Both the position numbers and the translations under genes were made by a program. The notes under the pieces are model-generated. The model worked only from the letters and a program-made list of their open reading frames with translations, had not been told where the DNA came from and made no database searches. 64,000 bases of DNA from Chrysoporthe austroafricana (Eukaryota > Ascomycota > Sordariomycetes > Diaporthales > Cryphonectriaceae), in contig JYIP02000006.1 in NCBI GenBank assembly GCA_001051155.2, positions 2,790,001 through 2,854,000 on the forward strand. The letters are read 5' to 3'. This document shows, piece by piece, positions 43,967-55,488 of the stretch (the stretch's first letter is position 1; the number at the start of each line of letters is the position of its first letter).

Positions 43967-45650
43967 TTAGTCCCCTCGGGTCTCTGCCGCTGTCGCGGCT
44001 GTGCCCTGCCCGGTCTCCTCTGATGCTGCAAGAGTGTCGACCTTCTTTGGTGCCTTCAGTCGAGGTGGATCTACCCATTCGACCGCACCCTCGTGATAAG
44101 AATTCTCCTTGATTTTTGTGTTCCTCGCCACGATCTCAGCAACGATCTCCCGGATACCCTGCTTGCCATTCCTCTGCGCGGCAAACGCATTGCACACCTG
44201 GTTCAGAGTGTAATTCTTCGATTTCACGACCCGCCTGACCTCCTCCTCCGCGGGCAGACCGAACTGCCTCCATGGGTACTCCGGATAATCCTCCTTCGTC
44301 AGCAGCCGTAGCGGCTGGACCTCTGGTGAGATCTCAAAGAATGGCTCCGCGACGTTGTCTTCCTCGCGAATGTCCTCAAGGCTAGCCGGTTGCCACACCG
44401 GTTGCCTGTCCTTGCGAATGAGCTGCGCGCTCACGCCCTCCACAAAGTCTGGGTGCCGCATGAACTTGGCCGCGATCTGGTGCTCCCGCTTGAAGGTCTC
44501 TGCGATAGTCCATTTCTGCTCTTGACTCATCTGCATCTGCTTCAAGGCCACGTGCACAGAGGTCGGCGATCGTGCATGCAGCGTGGCGAGGGTCTTGTCT
44601 GCCCACTCCTTGGTGGCGCCTTCCGGCTCCTCCTTGAGCGCCTGGATGATCTCGGCGACTGTCCCCTTGGAGAAGCACCGGTCGATGGCCTTCCGCAAGG
44701 CGCCACCGAGTAGTATGGGCTGATCATGCGGCAGACCGGTGGTGTACTCCTCAATGGCATCATTAATCAGGTGTAGGCGCTTCTCGAGGGGGTCGAAATC
44801 CCTGAACCTGAGCTCCGCCAACCGTCCCTCAAGCATCGGCAGCGTGGTGGAGTGTAGGTAGTGAGTGGCGATTCCAGCGTAAAACGCATTCACACCCTGC
44901 AGATGCTCGCTCGTCAGAGCCAGGTAAGTGCCAACTGCGCCAGGTAGCCGCGGCAGGAAGAAGGACGCGCCCACATCCGGGAAGAAGCCGATCGTGGTCT
45001 CAGGCATAGCGAAAACCGTCCGTTCCGTTGCTATCCGGAAGGGTGCGTGGATGCTCAGGCCGACGCCACCACCCATCGTGAAGCCGTCCATGAACGCTAC
45101 ATAGGGCTTCGTCAAGGTCGCGATGAGGTGGTCCAGCTTATACTCGAGCGCGAAGTATGCATCGGACCTCTTCTGCCCCTTCTCGCCATTCTGGTTGTCC
45201 TTGGCCAGCGCCGCGACGTCTCCTCCCGCGCATAGTGCATTGCCTGCGCCCTTCATGACGATCACGTTCGCCATGTCTGATTGCTGCCACTCGATGAGTC
45301 GAGGCGCGATCTTTCGTATCATGGATCCGTTCAGTGAGTTGAGCTTCTTCGGCCGGTTGAGTTCGATGGTCCGCAGACCGTATATGCTGCTGAAAACGAC
45401 ATCTTCGGGCTCGTCGCCTTCGACCGGTCTCCATATCGGTGCAGACGAGGACAGCGAGGACTGGATACTAGCGTAAGCAATACTTGCACAAGCAGGCCAT
45501 AGCGGTCGTAGGACATACCGATAACCTTGCACCCTCCTCCGGCACCGTGATTTTCGCTCTGAGTGGTGACATCTTCGTAGCTGTCCAAGGCCGGCGACAG
45601 GCCGCTGATGCTGCCAGGCCAGCGCGCGCCGAGAGCGTCCGCGCGAACAT
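43967..45650 (-). CDS. EHD3: 3-hydroxyisobutyryl-CoA hydrolase-like protein / mitoribosomal mS47
   Basis: Exons 45519-45650 and 43967-45460 (58-nt intron, donor GTATGT, acceptor CCAG) give about 541 aa. The long exon has no usable ATG at its 5' end. The upstream exon supplies MFARTLSARAGLAASAACRRPW, a mitochondrial presequence. Crotonase-fold signatures are clear: FSSIYGLRTIELNRPKKLNSLN, the oxyanion-hole GAGNALCAGGDVAAL, FMDGFTMGGGVGLSIH, and the HIBCH acid segment MPETTIGFFPDVGASFFLPRL. HIBCH hydrolyses 3-hydroxyisobutyryl-CoA in valine breakdown in the mitochondrial matrix. In fungi the same protein is also found on the small mitoribosomal subunit as mS47. Which role applies here cannot be told from sequence. 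Confidence 0.88.
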
Positions 45651-46021
45651 TTATAGAGGGATTCGGGCTTCGGATGCGACTAGACCTCCACAACAAGCGC
45701 ACCGAGCATCTGGCCGCCCCAGATATGTCGTCAGAGAAAGCCGGCAGGGCAGATGCCTTATGGTTGGAAACTGAATACCGAGGTCGTGAAATTCCGAGGT
45801 CGTCTGAAAGTTCTCCAATTTTGCCGACTAGAGCCGCCCAGGGCCGCCCAGGACCGCTGCTGCGCTGCAAGGCATGGGCCCACTTCTAGCCGTCCAAAGC
45901 CAATCAACGCAGGGCTGCAGCTACCCAAATTTCAGGCGCAGCGCAAGGCGACATCTGCGCGTGAAGCTGTTTCGTCAACCCAGCGCCCTCAACATCATCC
46001 TCCACCAATAGACCAGACAAG
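45651..46021. promoter_or_regulatory. Divergent promoter region, HIBCH-like gene and SMD2
   Basis: 371 bp separating two head-to-head start codons, so both promoters lie here. No specific site identified. Confidence 0.5.
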
Positions 46022-46655
46022 ATGGCCGACCCCAAGATTCAGTCAGTACCGAAAGAGTCCTTGAGTCTTTGCTCATACGCTAACGAACAAGCACAGGGAG
46101 CTGCTCACGAAGCCGCGCAACGAACTTACGTGCGTGTCTTCCTACTCGTGCCGCCACGTCCACCGTCCAGAGCACTAATCTGCATCACAGAGAATACGAG
46201 ATCTCGCAGCTTGAAGAACGTACGTGCCAGACAGATCCCAATCGCATCCTCTCGTGGGACGGGACGGGACAGACAAGAGCACTCCTTCCGAATGCTTCAC
46301 GGTTGCTGACACGATGGACAGATGAGTTCTCGGCCGGACCTCTCTCGATCCTCCAGACCGCCGTCCGTAGTCACACCCAAGTCCTGATCTCCATCCGAAA
46401 CAACAGAAAGCTCCTGGCGCGGGTAAAGGCATTCGACCGGCACTGCAACATGGTCCTGGAGAATGTGAAAGAGATGTGGACGGAGACGCCCAAGCTGGCG
46501 AGCGGCAAAAAGGGACGGCCGATCAACAAGGACAGGTTCATCAGCAAGATGTACGTTCTAGGCGGTCCCCGTGTGCACTCTGCAGAGGCGGATGCTGACT
46601 TTTCATGCACAGGTTGCTGCGAGGGGACTCCGTCATCCTGGTGCTGTTGAGCTGA
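46022..46655 (+). CDS. SMD2: Small nuclear ribonucleoprotein Sm D2
   Basis: Five exons (46022-46041, 46097-46129, 46191-46219, 46322-46550, 46613-46655) give 117 aa, the family length. Tiny exons 1-3 encode [27 protein letters not shown], and phases at all junctions agree. The Sm1 motif is [33 protein letters not shown]. The Sm2 motif [14 protein letters not shown] is completed by exon 5. Sm D2 is part of the heptameric ring around U1, U2, U4 and U5 snRNAs. The first intron uses an unusual GTCAGT donor but has a CTAAC branch site. Four introns in 354 coding bases is dense. Confidence 0.92.
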
Positions 46656-46960
46656 GGGAAGCACTTACGATTTCATGATACCCGGAAGAGGGCCGTGCGA
46701 GTCACCAGGGTGTGTTTTGCTTTCAATATAGGGATCAGGGTCATTCACATGCGGACAATAGGCGTTGAGAAAAAATTGATTCGATTTCTCCTGGGGCTGC
46801 ACTCCAGCAAACACGATCATTCTGCCGTTCCCATGCGCGTGATTACGATTATTACGTTGTTGGCGCCCACCAAAAGCAAGAGCTTCATAGAAGAACACAC
46901 TGATATACTCACAGACGCTTGGTGCCGTTGTCTCCATCGACCTTCTCAACAATGCCTCGC
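46656..46960. other. Intergenic, 0.3 kb
   Basis: Convergent 3' flanks of SMD2 and the dihydroxyacetone kinase gene. Nothing recognised. Confidence 0.5.
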
Positions 46961-48808
46961 TCAGACCGTTTCCCAGCCCTCCTCCGCCGGCTTGGGCGAC
47001 TCTAAGCCTGCTATGCCGAGGAAGAAACACGCCAGGCCCCACGCACCCGGATCGGGCACTTGCTGAAAGCCCTCACCACCAACATACACCGTCCGGCCTA
47101 GACTTGCCGCCATGCCCTTTGTGCCCTCTGCACCGACCTTTGAGGCCTCCGCCGCCTGCTTGACGTCTCCTGTCTGGCCCAGGGTGTCGACAAACGGGTA
47201 CAGCGCGTCCACGAGTGTCCGGTCGCCGGGTCTGGCGGGCGTGTATCTCGACAGGGCCTCACAGCTCTGCTTCAGCGCCGCAGCCCAGGTCTTGTTCGTG
47301 GCCTTACCGGGCGCGAGGGTGCTGAGGGCGTGGACAAGCGCGTTGAGGAAGATGGCGTAGAGCGCGCCGGATGTGCCATCCATTGCCATCTCGATAATCG
47401 TCGCGATAGTCGCGACATCGAGGACGGCGTCGCCCTTGAGGGGCTCTTTGGCGATATGATCGAGGACAGCTGCCTGGTGGTCAGCAGCAGAATGCGCGCT
47501 CTCGTCGGGTGTCAATGACGTACCTTGTGCGCCTCTCTTGAGGCCGATACCGCAGTCTCCGTCTCCCACGACCGAGTCAAACCGAGTGACATCCGGCTCC
47601 GCGGCAACGACATGCTCAAGGCCGGTTTTGAGCGCTTTCATCGCTGCGGCGGCATCATACTCCAGCCCGCTGGTGTCTGCCTTGCGTTCGGATGATGCTA
47701 TACCCTCCCGGGTGGCTGTGTTCTTCTCCTCCCACGTCTCCTTCGAGATGGGAGCCGCCCAACCGGTCGCTTCGCACGGGTAGTCTAGCAGCTGTATCAT
47801 GCTCGGGCCGCCGACGTCGGTGTTGACGACGTTGAGCAGCGAGATGCTGAACCCAAGCCCGTTCAAACTCGTCATGTAGGTTCCGCAGAGGATCCGGACA
47901 GGCTGGATGCCGTAGTCCTTGTCCAGCTGCTGCACCACCTCGGTCAACACACCGCCAAGCTCCAGGACGCTCAGGCCGCCGAGGTTATTCACCAGCAGCA
48001 CGACCTCGTTAGAGTTGACGTTCAGGAAGGCCCGGTCCTTGTCCTGCTGGTCCAGCAGCTGCTTCAGCATCTTCGCCACCAACCCGGGCAGCTCCGTCCT
48101 CTCCCTGCCGGACCCGGCCTCGTTGTGGATGCCCATGCCCAGCTCAACCTCGTCCTCCCCCAGCGCCCCGGGCTCGTCCCTCTTCGGCACAGCCCGGCCG
48201 GGCACGTGGACGTGCTCCAAGCTGGCGCCGACGCTAACGAGGTTGTTCGCGACCAGCCTGGCGACCTTGGCGACCTCGTCGAGCCCGTACCCCTGGGCGG
48301 CGAGGGCGCCGCTGATCTTGTGCACCAGGACTGTGCCCGCGATGCCGCGCCGGCCGACCTTGCCGGCCTTGGCGCGGCCGACGCCGACGTCGTCGCCCAC
48401 GACGACCATCTCCACCCGGGTGCCGGCGGCGTGGGCCTTCTCCACCGCGACGCCGAAGTTCAGCACGTCCCCGGTGTAGTTCATCACGGTGACCAGCACG
48501 CCCGCCGCCTGGTCGACGCGGCTCGTGATCGCCGCGCGGATCTGCTCCGCGGAGGGCGACGCGAAGATGGTCCCCGCGACGGCGGCGGAGAGCAGGCCCG
48601 GACCGACCATGCCCGCGAAGGAGGGCTCATGGCCGGAGCCGCCGCCGGAGACGATGCTCACCGTGGGCTTGGCATTTGCGGGGGAGGGGCGCCGGTAGAT
48701 GACCTTGTTGGTGGCGTCGAGGGCGACGGAGGGGTTGGTCAGCGTGATGGACTGCAGGGCTGTGTTGACGAGGTGGGTTGGGTCGTTGATGAAGTGCTTG
48801 TGTGACAT
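46961..48808 (-). CDS. DAK1: Dihydroxyacetone kinase
   Basis: Open across the whole span (615 codons). A 54-nt GT-AG intron (47470-47523, donor GTACGT, CTGAC branch, acceptor GGCAG) is in frame and stop-free; removing it gives 597 aa and a family-like junction LKRGAQ-AVLDHIAKEPL. The start MSHKHFINDPTHLVNTAL is typical. The DhaK domain has SIVSGGGSGHEPSFAGMVG and the covalent-substrate histidine in VGASLEHVHVPGR. The C-terminal DhaL ATP domain has VVGDGDCGIGLKRG, DGTSGALYAIFLNAL and DALYPFVDTL. The enzyme phosphorylates dihydroxyacetone with ATP to DHAP (glycerol use and detoxification), in the cytosol. Single-chain ATP-dependent type. Confidence 0.93.
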   Translation of the reverse strand: MSHKHFINDPTHLVNTALQSITLTNPSVALDATNKVIYRRPSPANAKPTVSIVSGGGSGHEPSFAGMVGPGLLSAAVAGTIFASPSAEQIRAAITSRVDQAAGVLVTVMNYTGDVLNFGVAVEKAHAAGTRVEMVVVGDDVGVGRAKAGKVGRRGIAGTVLVHKISGALAAQGYGLDEVAKVARLVANNLVSVGASLEHVHVPGRAVPKRDEPGALGEDEVELGMGIHNEAGSGRERTELPGLVAKMLKQLLDQQDKDRAFLNVNSNEVVLLVNNLGGLSVLELGGVLTEVVQQLDKDYGIQPVRILCGTYMTSLNGLGFSISLLNVVNTDVGGPSMIQLLDYPCEATGWAAPISKETWEEKNTATREGIASSERKADTSGLEYDAAAAMKALKTGLEHVVAAEPDVTRFDSVVGDGDCGIGLKRGAQGTSLTPDESAHSAADHQAAVLDHIAKEPLKGDAVLDVATIATIIEMAMDGTSGALYAIFLNALVHALSTLAPGKATNKTWAAALKQSCEALSRYTPARPGDRTLVDALYPFVDTLGQTGDVKQAAEASKVGAEGTKGMAASLGRTVYVGGEGFQQVPDPGAWGLACFFLGIAGLESPKPAEEGWETV

Positions 48809-49306
48809 GGTTACAGGCTCCAGCAGCAGAAGGGGGTCTAGTGGGTTTGTTTTTCCGGGAGCGCACTCGGGGGGGATACGGCCAATCCTGGGTTACGATG
48901 TGGGCTTGAGGTGATCTCGACCATGAGACCGCGGGTGAAGGTGAGGGGTCCATGGTGAGAGGGCACATTTACAAGTAGGCCAGCCGACGGACGGAAGGCC
49001 GCGTTGAAAATCCGGGACGGAAGAATTGAGGGGCAGCTCATGCTAGCGTCATGGCGTCCTTCGACCTGAGAAAAAGGCACTCGGTGTAGCGGCCGCTCTC
49101 CATGGCAAATCACGAGGCGTAGCAACGCTGTGTCCCCAGGTGCTCCTCAGGTGAGTGGCGGGAGTCTAGATCGCCGCCCATGGGGTGAGGTGGGATGACG
49201 CAGGACTGCGGGGACGTCGATGGGGTGACGGGGCGGCAGCCGAGCCTAGCCCTGTAAGTCTGCTATAGTATATGCTCGAACCTCAAGTCTCACTGCAAGT
49301 GGGATG

Positions 49307-49343
<37 letters not shown>

Positions 49344-49885
49344 GGGGGGTGTAGTGTTTTTTTTTCTTTNAAGGGAAAAAAAAAAAAAAAAAAAAAAAAA
49401 AAATGATCCCCACTGGGCCGCAAGGTTCTTGCCTCGAGATAAAACATGCTCTAATGAGATGGTGCGCGCCGCCGCGCCCCCTGGAGGGGGGGTGATTTTT
49501 TTTTTTTTTTTTTTTTTTTTTCCCTTCTGGGGAGTATGATGGTAATTTTTCCGATCGACTTGTATACATCCCGTGGTATGCCCTGCGCGGTACTAGTCTA
49601 TCACTCGTATGTGTAAGTGACAAAGGTACAGCAAGACGTTATCCCCCGGAATGCAGTCTCCGGCTTCGAGCTGGGATCGGTGGCCTCAGGCCTCCTCCTC
49701 CCATACCCGGATGCTCAGCATCCAATCCAGGCCCTCATTTACTTCATCAGAGTCATTACGGCTCGCCCAGGAGCGCCGGGCCAGATATCCTGCCTGCCCT
49801 CGCCGGGACTGCCCGACAGGTGCCAGCCCATATCATGCAGGCGCACCGCTAGGGGTTGCGTGCCAGCCTCTTGATATCATAGGTC
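48809..49885. other. Intergenic, 1.1 kb, with homopolymer/N artefact region
   Basis: Promoter of the kinase gene and 3' flank of the GH76 gene. Contains the homopolymer region 49310-49520 (separate entry). No gene supported. Confidence 0.5.
49310..49520. other. Homopolymer tracts around an ambiguous base
   Basis: A long T-run, G7, a T9, one N at 49370, a long A-run, then a second G/T-run at 49491-49520. The single N between opposite homopolymers looks like an assembly join rather than biology. ORFs through it (poly-Lys or poly-Phe) are artefacts. Confidence 0.7.
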
Positions 49886-51419
49886 TCATTTGCCCAAAGC
49901 TCCAGGGCCCTTCTCGATTACCACAAAAGCAACCCCGCTGAGAGCGCCCAGCACGATGGCGGTCGTCAGGAACCCGGCAGCGACCCTGTCCTTTGTCTCG
50001 ATGGGCGGAAGCATCGTCATCGTCATGTCGCTCATGATGCCCGCGTCCGGGTTGCCCTGCGACGTCCCGCCGGTCGTCGACGTCACGGGGGCGGTCGAGT
50101 CATTCGAGTTCGCGACAGGCCGAGTCGTGAGCGTGTACATGATCGCCGACAGGGCGTTCATCTGCTGCCCCACGCCGACGGACCCGTCGAAGCCGCCCGT
50201 CGTCCACTTGAACCCGCACGCGGTCCCGGCCTGCCCGTTGAAGCCCGTGGCGGGCGACCCGGTGCAGGCGTTCGCGACCGCGGTCGCGGTGCTCTTCAGC
50301 AGCGCCATCATCGTGTCGTACGTGTACGGGGCGACCTGCGTCGTGGCCGCCATCCACCGCGCCAGGTACCCCTTGAAGCTCTGCTGGTCGGTGTCGCACA
50401 GGTTGACGTTCTCGCACGCCTGCTCCATCATGATGGAGTTGTTGAAGAACACATCCTTCGTCTCGTTCCAGATCCCATCCAGGCGGGCCTTCCACGTTTC
50501 CTGCTCCGCGCCCGTCGTGATGTTGTACATCACGGCCGCGCCGTTCATGTAGATCCCCGCGTTGTAGCTCCACTGTATTACGTCCGGCTGCGTGCAGTTC
50601 TGCTCGACTCCCGCGCCGTCCCGGATCTGGTATTGCGGCGTGATGAAATTCACCGCTTGCTCCCACTCGAAGACTGTCCGCGCCCAGTCCGCGTACGTCT
50701 GGTTGCCCGTGAACCTGGCCAGCCTGGCCGCGATGTTGAAGAAGCATCCATTCGAGATGGAGTTCTTGTAGTTGTACCCATTATTAAACGTGAAGATCTG
50801 CCACCGCATCCCACCGTTGCAGTCCTGGGGGTCCCAACGCATCGTATACTCATTAAACACGGCCTGCGCAAGGGCGAGCCACTGAGGCTGGTCAGGTGGT
50901 GGGTCAGGAAAGCGGTTCTCTGCTGCCGACATCGCGGCCATGGCCCAGAAGCCCTGGTCGTCATTGCCTTCGGTCCGGGTCTGGTTAGTTGGCATGAAGT
51001 CTCTGGCGTCACCAACTTGGTGGAGGAGTGCTTCGGAGGTGACGTTGAGGTAGGTCTCGTCCTTGGTCAGGAACCAATAGTCGACCAGAGTGCCGAACAT
51101 GGCGCCTGCTTCCCACCAAAAGTATGGGTCTCTGTTGATCTCGGGGTGAGCCTAGTGGTAGCATGGAGGGCCCGAATGGGGGGGACTCACGGTAGGTTGC
51201 CTGGAACATCACCGGTATTGTTGCCTGTGTAGTATTTCATCAACCCGAACGCTACTGTGCTTGCCGCATCTTTGATAGATTCTGGGGCTATCTGTCAGCC
51301 AAAGCCAGGAGTGGAGCAACAAGGGGTCGCGTACGATCATCTTCTACGTCGAGGGTGATGGCGACGCAGCTCCGGCTGAACAGGCTCAGAAGGCCCGCAA
51401 TTTGTATTATGCCCTTCAT
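49886..51419 (-). CDS. GH76 mannan endo-1,6-alpha-mannosidase (DCW1/DFG5-like)
   Basis: Exons 51335-51419, 51191-51281 and 49886-51131 (introns 53 and 59 nt) give about 473 aa. The start [20 protein letters not shown] is a signal peptide. The GH76 core shows [19 protein letters not shown], the catalytic Asp pair D116-D117 in [40 protein letters not shown] and [18 protein letters not shown]. Many N-glycosylation sites are present. The C-terminus ends in a Ser/Thr stretch and a hydrophobic segment ([21 protein letters not shown]), consistent with a membrane or GPI anchor. In fungi these enzymes act on the alpha-1,6-mannose backbone and help transfer GPI proteins into the wall. The acceptor of intron 1 has an alternative 6 nt upstream in the same phase. 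Confidence 0.88.
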
Positions 51420-52777
51420 GACGAAGCTTTTATGATAGCCGGCGACAGAACCAAAATGCAGGCGAAGTTGTCAAAAGCAGAACAGCTCTAAGTCTGTTTT
51501 AAGGACAGAGGAAAGTCACGCATCTGGGCCCAGACGAGAACCTCGATCTTCGGACGAAGCGGACAAGTGCCTGGAGAGTCCAGCCTCTGCAGGTCGATAT
51601 TTCAAAAGATAGGAAGGACACTCGACCAGGAGCCTGCAGGAATGAAGATTACAAAAGTGAAGGTAGATGAAAACAGTGAGCGACGACTAGGCCTGAGCGT
51701 CGACGGTGTTCTGAAGGAAAAAGAAGAGACCTGCGTCACCGGACGAAGAACTCCCAACAACAAACCCAAAGGAGAAATCCACGGGGCAATGTACCGGCCT
51801 GTGCCAACAACACATTGTGCCGTCAACCCGACGAAAGCTTTGATAATCTCCCGACCCAGGCCTGAGCATCGATCAACGCGGATAGTCGAGGTGCCACGAG
51901 GCTGTGCTCAGCAACGGCGGAGCTTAGTGAAACCTTGCGAGTTCGAGGTTGTTAGCCACCCAGTCTCAAGACGAGCGCCACCCCTGTTCGAACCTGCGGG
52001 GGCTAAACGTTCCTCATGCGGCCCGGTGTATCAAATCCCCTGTCCCATTTACCAGAGTTTATCTTTGCTGCTTGCTGTTGGATTACTATCTTGAGCAGTG
52101 ATTCCCAGAACAATGTTCTCTATGGGAATGTTCATCGTAGGGGTCCTTGTATCACATGGAGTCCACCGGCGAAGCTGAGGTCGTATCCTCCGGGGGAAAG
52201 CCGTTCAGTGTGGAGCTTGTTGCAGACAAGGATTTCTGAGTCGCAAGATTGATCTGCTTAAGCTTAACTTGGTGTGGAGGGAAAATAGTTGGGGGCGATC
52301 CATGTGTGCCCAGCCGCCTAGATGACCTGGGCAAGCCTCAGACGTCGCTCTCAGACTGCTCGCGATTCGTACTCCACCCTCATGAAGCGCCTCACGCTAG
52401 GTCGAATTGTGTCCTTATGTTTAACATCCCGCATTTCACCCCCATCCCAATTACTGACTGGAGAGGCTCTGATGTCTGTCATTCAAGAAGCGCCAGAGTA
52501 GCCGCTGCTGATGGCCCATGTCCATGTTTCCGGACCGTCCGGACTGGTCTTCAGGCTGGATTTTTATTTTTAAAGCCTGGCTCAATTATCTGTGACCATC
52601 TCGGTTCTGTTGCTTGGAGGTTTCGTTTACCAACCATCCATTCCTGAGTCGATGCACATTGTGAAAGTTGAGCGGCTGCGAGAGGTCGTGACCATCATGC
52701 GCATGTTACCTCGTCGAAGTCCACGTCTTCTCGACTCGAGAGCGCTGGAGAAGCTTGTTCCGTCTACGCAGACACGC
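51420..52777. other. Intergenic, 1.4 kb
   Basis: 5' flank of the GH76 gene and 3' flank of VPS75. A 175-codon frame (51567-52094) has no domain. Nothing supported. Confidence 0.5.
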
Positions 52778-53906
52778 TCAAGTCTTCAGCCTCTTAGCTG
52801 GTGGTGGCTCCTCGTCTGAGTAGGCCGTCTCCTCCTCGACATCCTTCTCGTCTCCCGCGTCTGACTCGAAATCGTCATCGCTGACCTCGTCCTGCTCCTG
52901 TGCCTGGGTAAAGTACTTAATGGCATTGGGCCACAGGTCCTCGGAGAGAGCAATAGCCAGGTTCTCTCCCTCCGGAAAGATCTCCAGCTCGTCTTCGTCT
53001 TCATCATCCCCCTCGTCGTTCCCATCGCCGCTGTTGTTGGCCGTCCCATTGCCTGCCTGCCGGGCGAGTCGCTCTTTTCGCGCCCTCTCGGTCGCCTCTT
53101 GACTCTCCACCGCCGACACGTGACGGCCAACGTACCCGAACCACGCGAAGAAACTCAGCCCACCAAGACCCGTGTTCTCGATCTTCTTCTTCAGCGCTCT
53201 CTCATCCGGCGTCAGCTCTTGGGCGCCGGGGCTGCCGTCCTTGGCCTTTGTCTGGCGTGCATCCCAGACCTTCTTCACCGTACCCAGCAGACCTCCCGTC
53301 AGATCCTTCCCCTTCTTCCAGTGGATCTCGACCGGCTCACTGACCAGGCCTGACCAACCGCCCTTAGACCTTCTCTGCCAGAACTTCTTCTCGAGGACCC
53401 TGTCCTCAAAGTGCTCGTTCTCGTTGAACTCGAACCGGAAGCACAGGCTCCTAGGGTCACCCAGTCCGCCATCCTCTATCTCAAAGCGGGACACAGACAG
53501 AGATGTCAACGACGTGAGGAGCAGAGAGGAGTCCGAGGGCTGGATAAACTCGTCGATGTCTGGTGCTGCCTGCTCGAAGACCAGGGGCCAAAAGTTGGGG
53601 ATCTGGGCGACCAGCTTGTGGCGCTTCTCATAGAGAGGCGTCTTGACCAGGAAATCCTGGCGGACTGTGACAGGTATGAGTAATGAATCGATGTGTCTCA
53701 TGTCAAGGTGCGTGCTGCCGACAGGCTGGGCCCAGGCAGGGCTTCGTCATGCCACCTGTCGGCAGCAGCAAGACACACACCAAGGATGACACAGGACCAG
53801 ACGAAGACCGAGGCATAGGGGGTTACATACTCAGCTCTGTTTCTGCATCATCGAACTCAGCGCTCAGGTCATTGAGCTGCTCGTAGGTCACAGTAGAATC
53901 CTCCAT
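52778..53906 (-). CDS. VPS75: NAP-family histone chaperone Vps75-like
   Basis: Exons 53831-53906 and 52778-53664 (166-nt intron, donor GTATGT, acceptor CACAG) give about 320 aa. The N-terminal helix MEDSTVTYEQLNDLSAEFDDAETEL continues across the splice into IRQDFLVKTPLYEKRHKLVAQIPNFWPLVF, the NAP/SET dimerisation helix and start of the earmuff domain. LCFRFEFNENEHFEDRVLEKKFW and LGGLSFFAWFGYVG are typical NAP beta-sheet phrases. The C-terminus is a long acidic tail ending PPPAKRLKT, a likely nuclear localisation signal. In yeast Vps75 binds H3-H4 and stimulates the Rtt109 acetyltransferase. SET-like rather than Nap1-like by size and tail. Confidence 0.82.
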
Positions 53907-55488
53907 GTCGACGCGTGAGTGAGCCGTTGCTGGCAGTCTAAAGGCCTGGACAAGTCGCCTTTTTGAATAGCCACACGGCAGGAAGACCAGGCGCGGTCAA
54001 CTGCAAGATGCAGATTGAGCCGTCTCTGCTGCCTTAGGTCGAGGCCGGCCCCCAGTCGGGACTCTGCCAGTTCAGGTGATTGTGATGACGAGCAGCAGGG
54101 AGACGACCTGCTGGAAAACAGGGAAGTTTTTAAGGTTTGCCGTCTTCCCAAGGTGCATGTGAGCTACATCAGACCGGCATAACCCTAACCCTCATCCTGT
54201 GCGGATATCCTGCCGCGGTTGGCCGGCGGCATTATACTGGCACCTGGGTGCTATAGTACGTCGAGGAAGGTGGCCCCTCCTAGTGACAAGCACGTCTGAG
54301 ATGGAGGGGTTAGTCACCGCTGTTCGATCGAAGTCCATCGGCGCCCGAGGCTCTCGCCTGCTGGTCGAGGTGGGCAGACACGCGCCGGCCCTGCGTGACG
54401 TCTAGCCGCATCGTGACGGGGCCTGACAGTGCCGAGGCCCAATGGCATTGTGGGAGACGTGGGTTGGCTTTGGAGGTGCATGACCGTAATGTCGACACCA
54501 CCGTCGAGCCCCGATGGACAGCGGCGACCCCCACGAGCCGTGCCATGAGCCGTGCCATGAGCCGTGCCATGAGCCGTGCCACGAGCCGTGCCACGAGCCG
54601 TGCTGTTCTCCTCGCCATGAAGGCTGACTCCGGATCCTCTTTGTGCACGAGCAGCCCCGTTTCACGAGTCCGTCCGTCTCTTTGTCCGAGCTCATTGCAC
54701 CGTGTTGCGTAGAACTGCCACCAGCCAGCGTGCCCTTATAAATAGACAGAGCCCATTGAGAGGAGCAATCGGTCTCCCGGGCACGAGTCGAGCCGTGTCA
54801 TATCTCTCTTTGAGCGCGAGGTGACGAGGAACGGGGGTTCTGATCATACAGCAATTGCCTACATAGACCTACTTGCCTTATCGTAGTACTTATCACCTAA
54901 TTGTTTGTACTGCCCTGTGCCTTAATATGTGCTAAGGTACTCGGGCGGCTGAGAGGTCCGTGCACCGCTGGGCTTCCGATCTGCCTTTGATCTCCACCCG
55001 TCAGCCCAACTTCCCCTTCCCGCCTTCCCCTTGACAACATCCCATCCACAATCAAACGACCATCCGGCCACACGCCCACGCGGCTGCGCAGACGGTCAAG
55101 ACCACGAGGAACCGAATCGCGATATCGCCTTCTCGACTTTCCACGTTGTCTGCGGTGCATGCCGGACGCCCCGAGACCGCCAAGCGAGCCCAGCGACCGT
55201 CGCCGCTAAGGGCGCGACTCGCCACAGCCGAAACCCACCCTCCAATCTTACTCCCGTCATCACGACACCCGCCTCACCAGCCCGACCACCTTCGATCGTG
55301 CATCGCAGTCGGGTCCAGAGCGACGCACACGGCCGCAGCCTCCCTGGCGGTCACGTCGCCGTCTCGCACATCGGCCCAGGCCTCGCTTCGCCGAAGTTCT
55401 CCTCGCATTCACCGCAGGGAGGAAGCTTCAGTCACCCGCGAGACCGCTGACGCCATTCTTCACCGGCGACTGACGGCAGCGAGACACC
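53907..55488. other. Intergenic, 1.6 kb, with tandem repeat
   Basis: Divergent flanks of VPS75 and MED19. Contains a 12-bp tandem array (54531-54600) and a short telomere-like AACCCTAACCCT at 54181-54192. A GC-rich leader precedes MED19; its ORFs (for example 55031-55450) look like 5' UTR. Confidence 0.5.
54531..54600 (+). repeat. 12-bp tandem repeat, about 6 copies
   Basis: Unit TGCCATGAGCCG three times, then TGCCACGAGCCG twice, preceded by a partial copy. Stop-free on both strands in some frames, which creates spurious Ser-Arg-Ala-Met and Trp-His-Gly-Ser repeat peptides. Confidence 0.9.

Noticed and set aside
51567..52094. 175-codon frame
   Set aside because: No recognisable domain, signal peptide or splice partner; composition of intergenic DNA.
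54181..54192. Telomere-like AACCCTAACCCT
   Set aside because: Only two units, flanked by ordinary genes; too short to claim an interstitial telomere.
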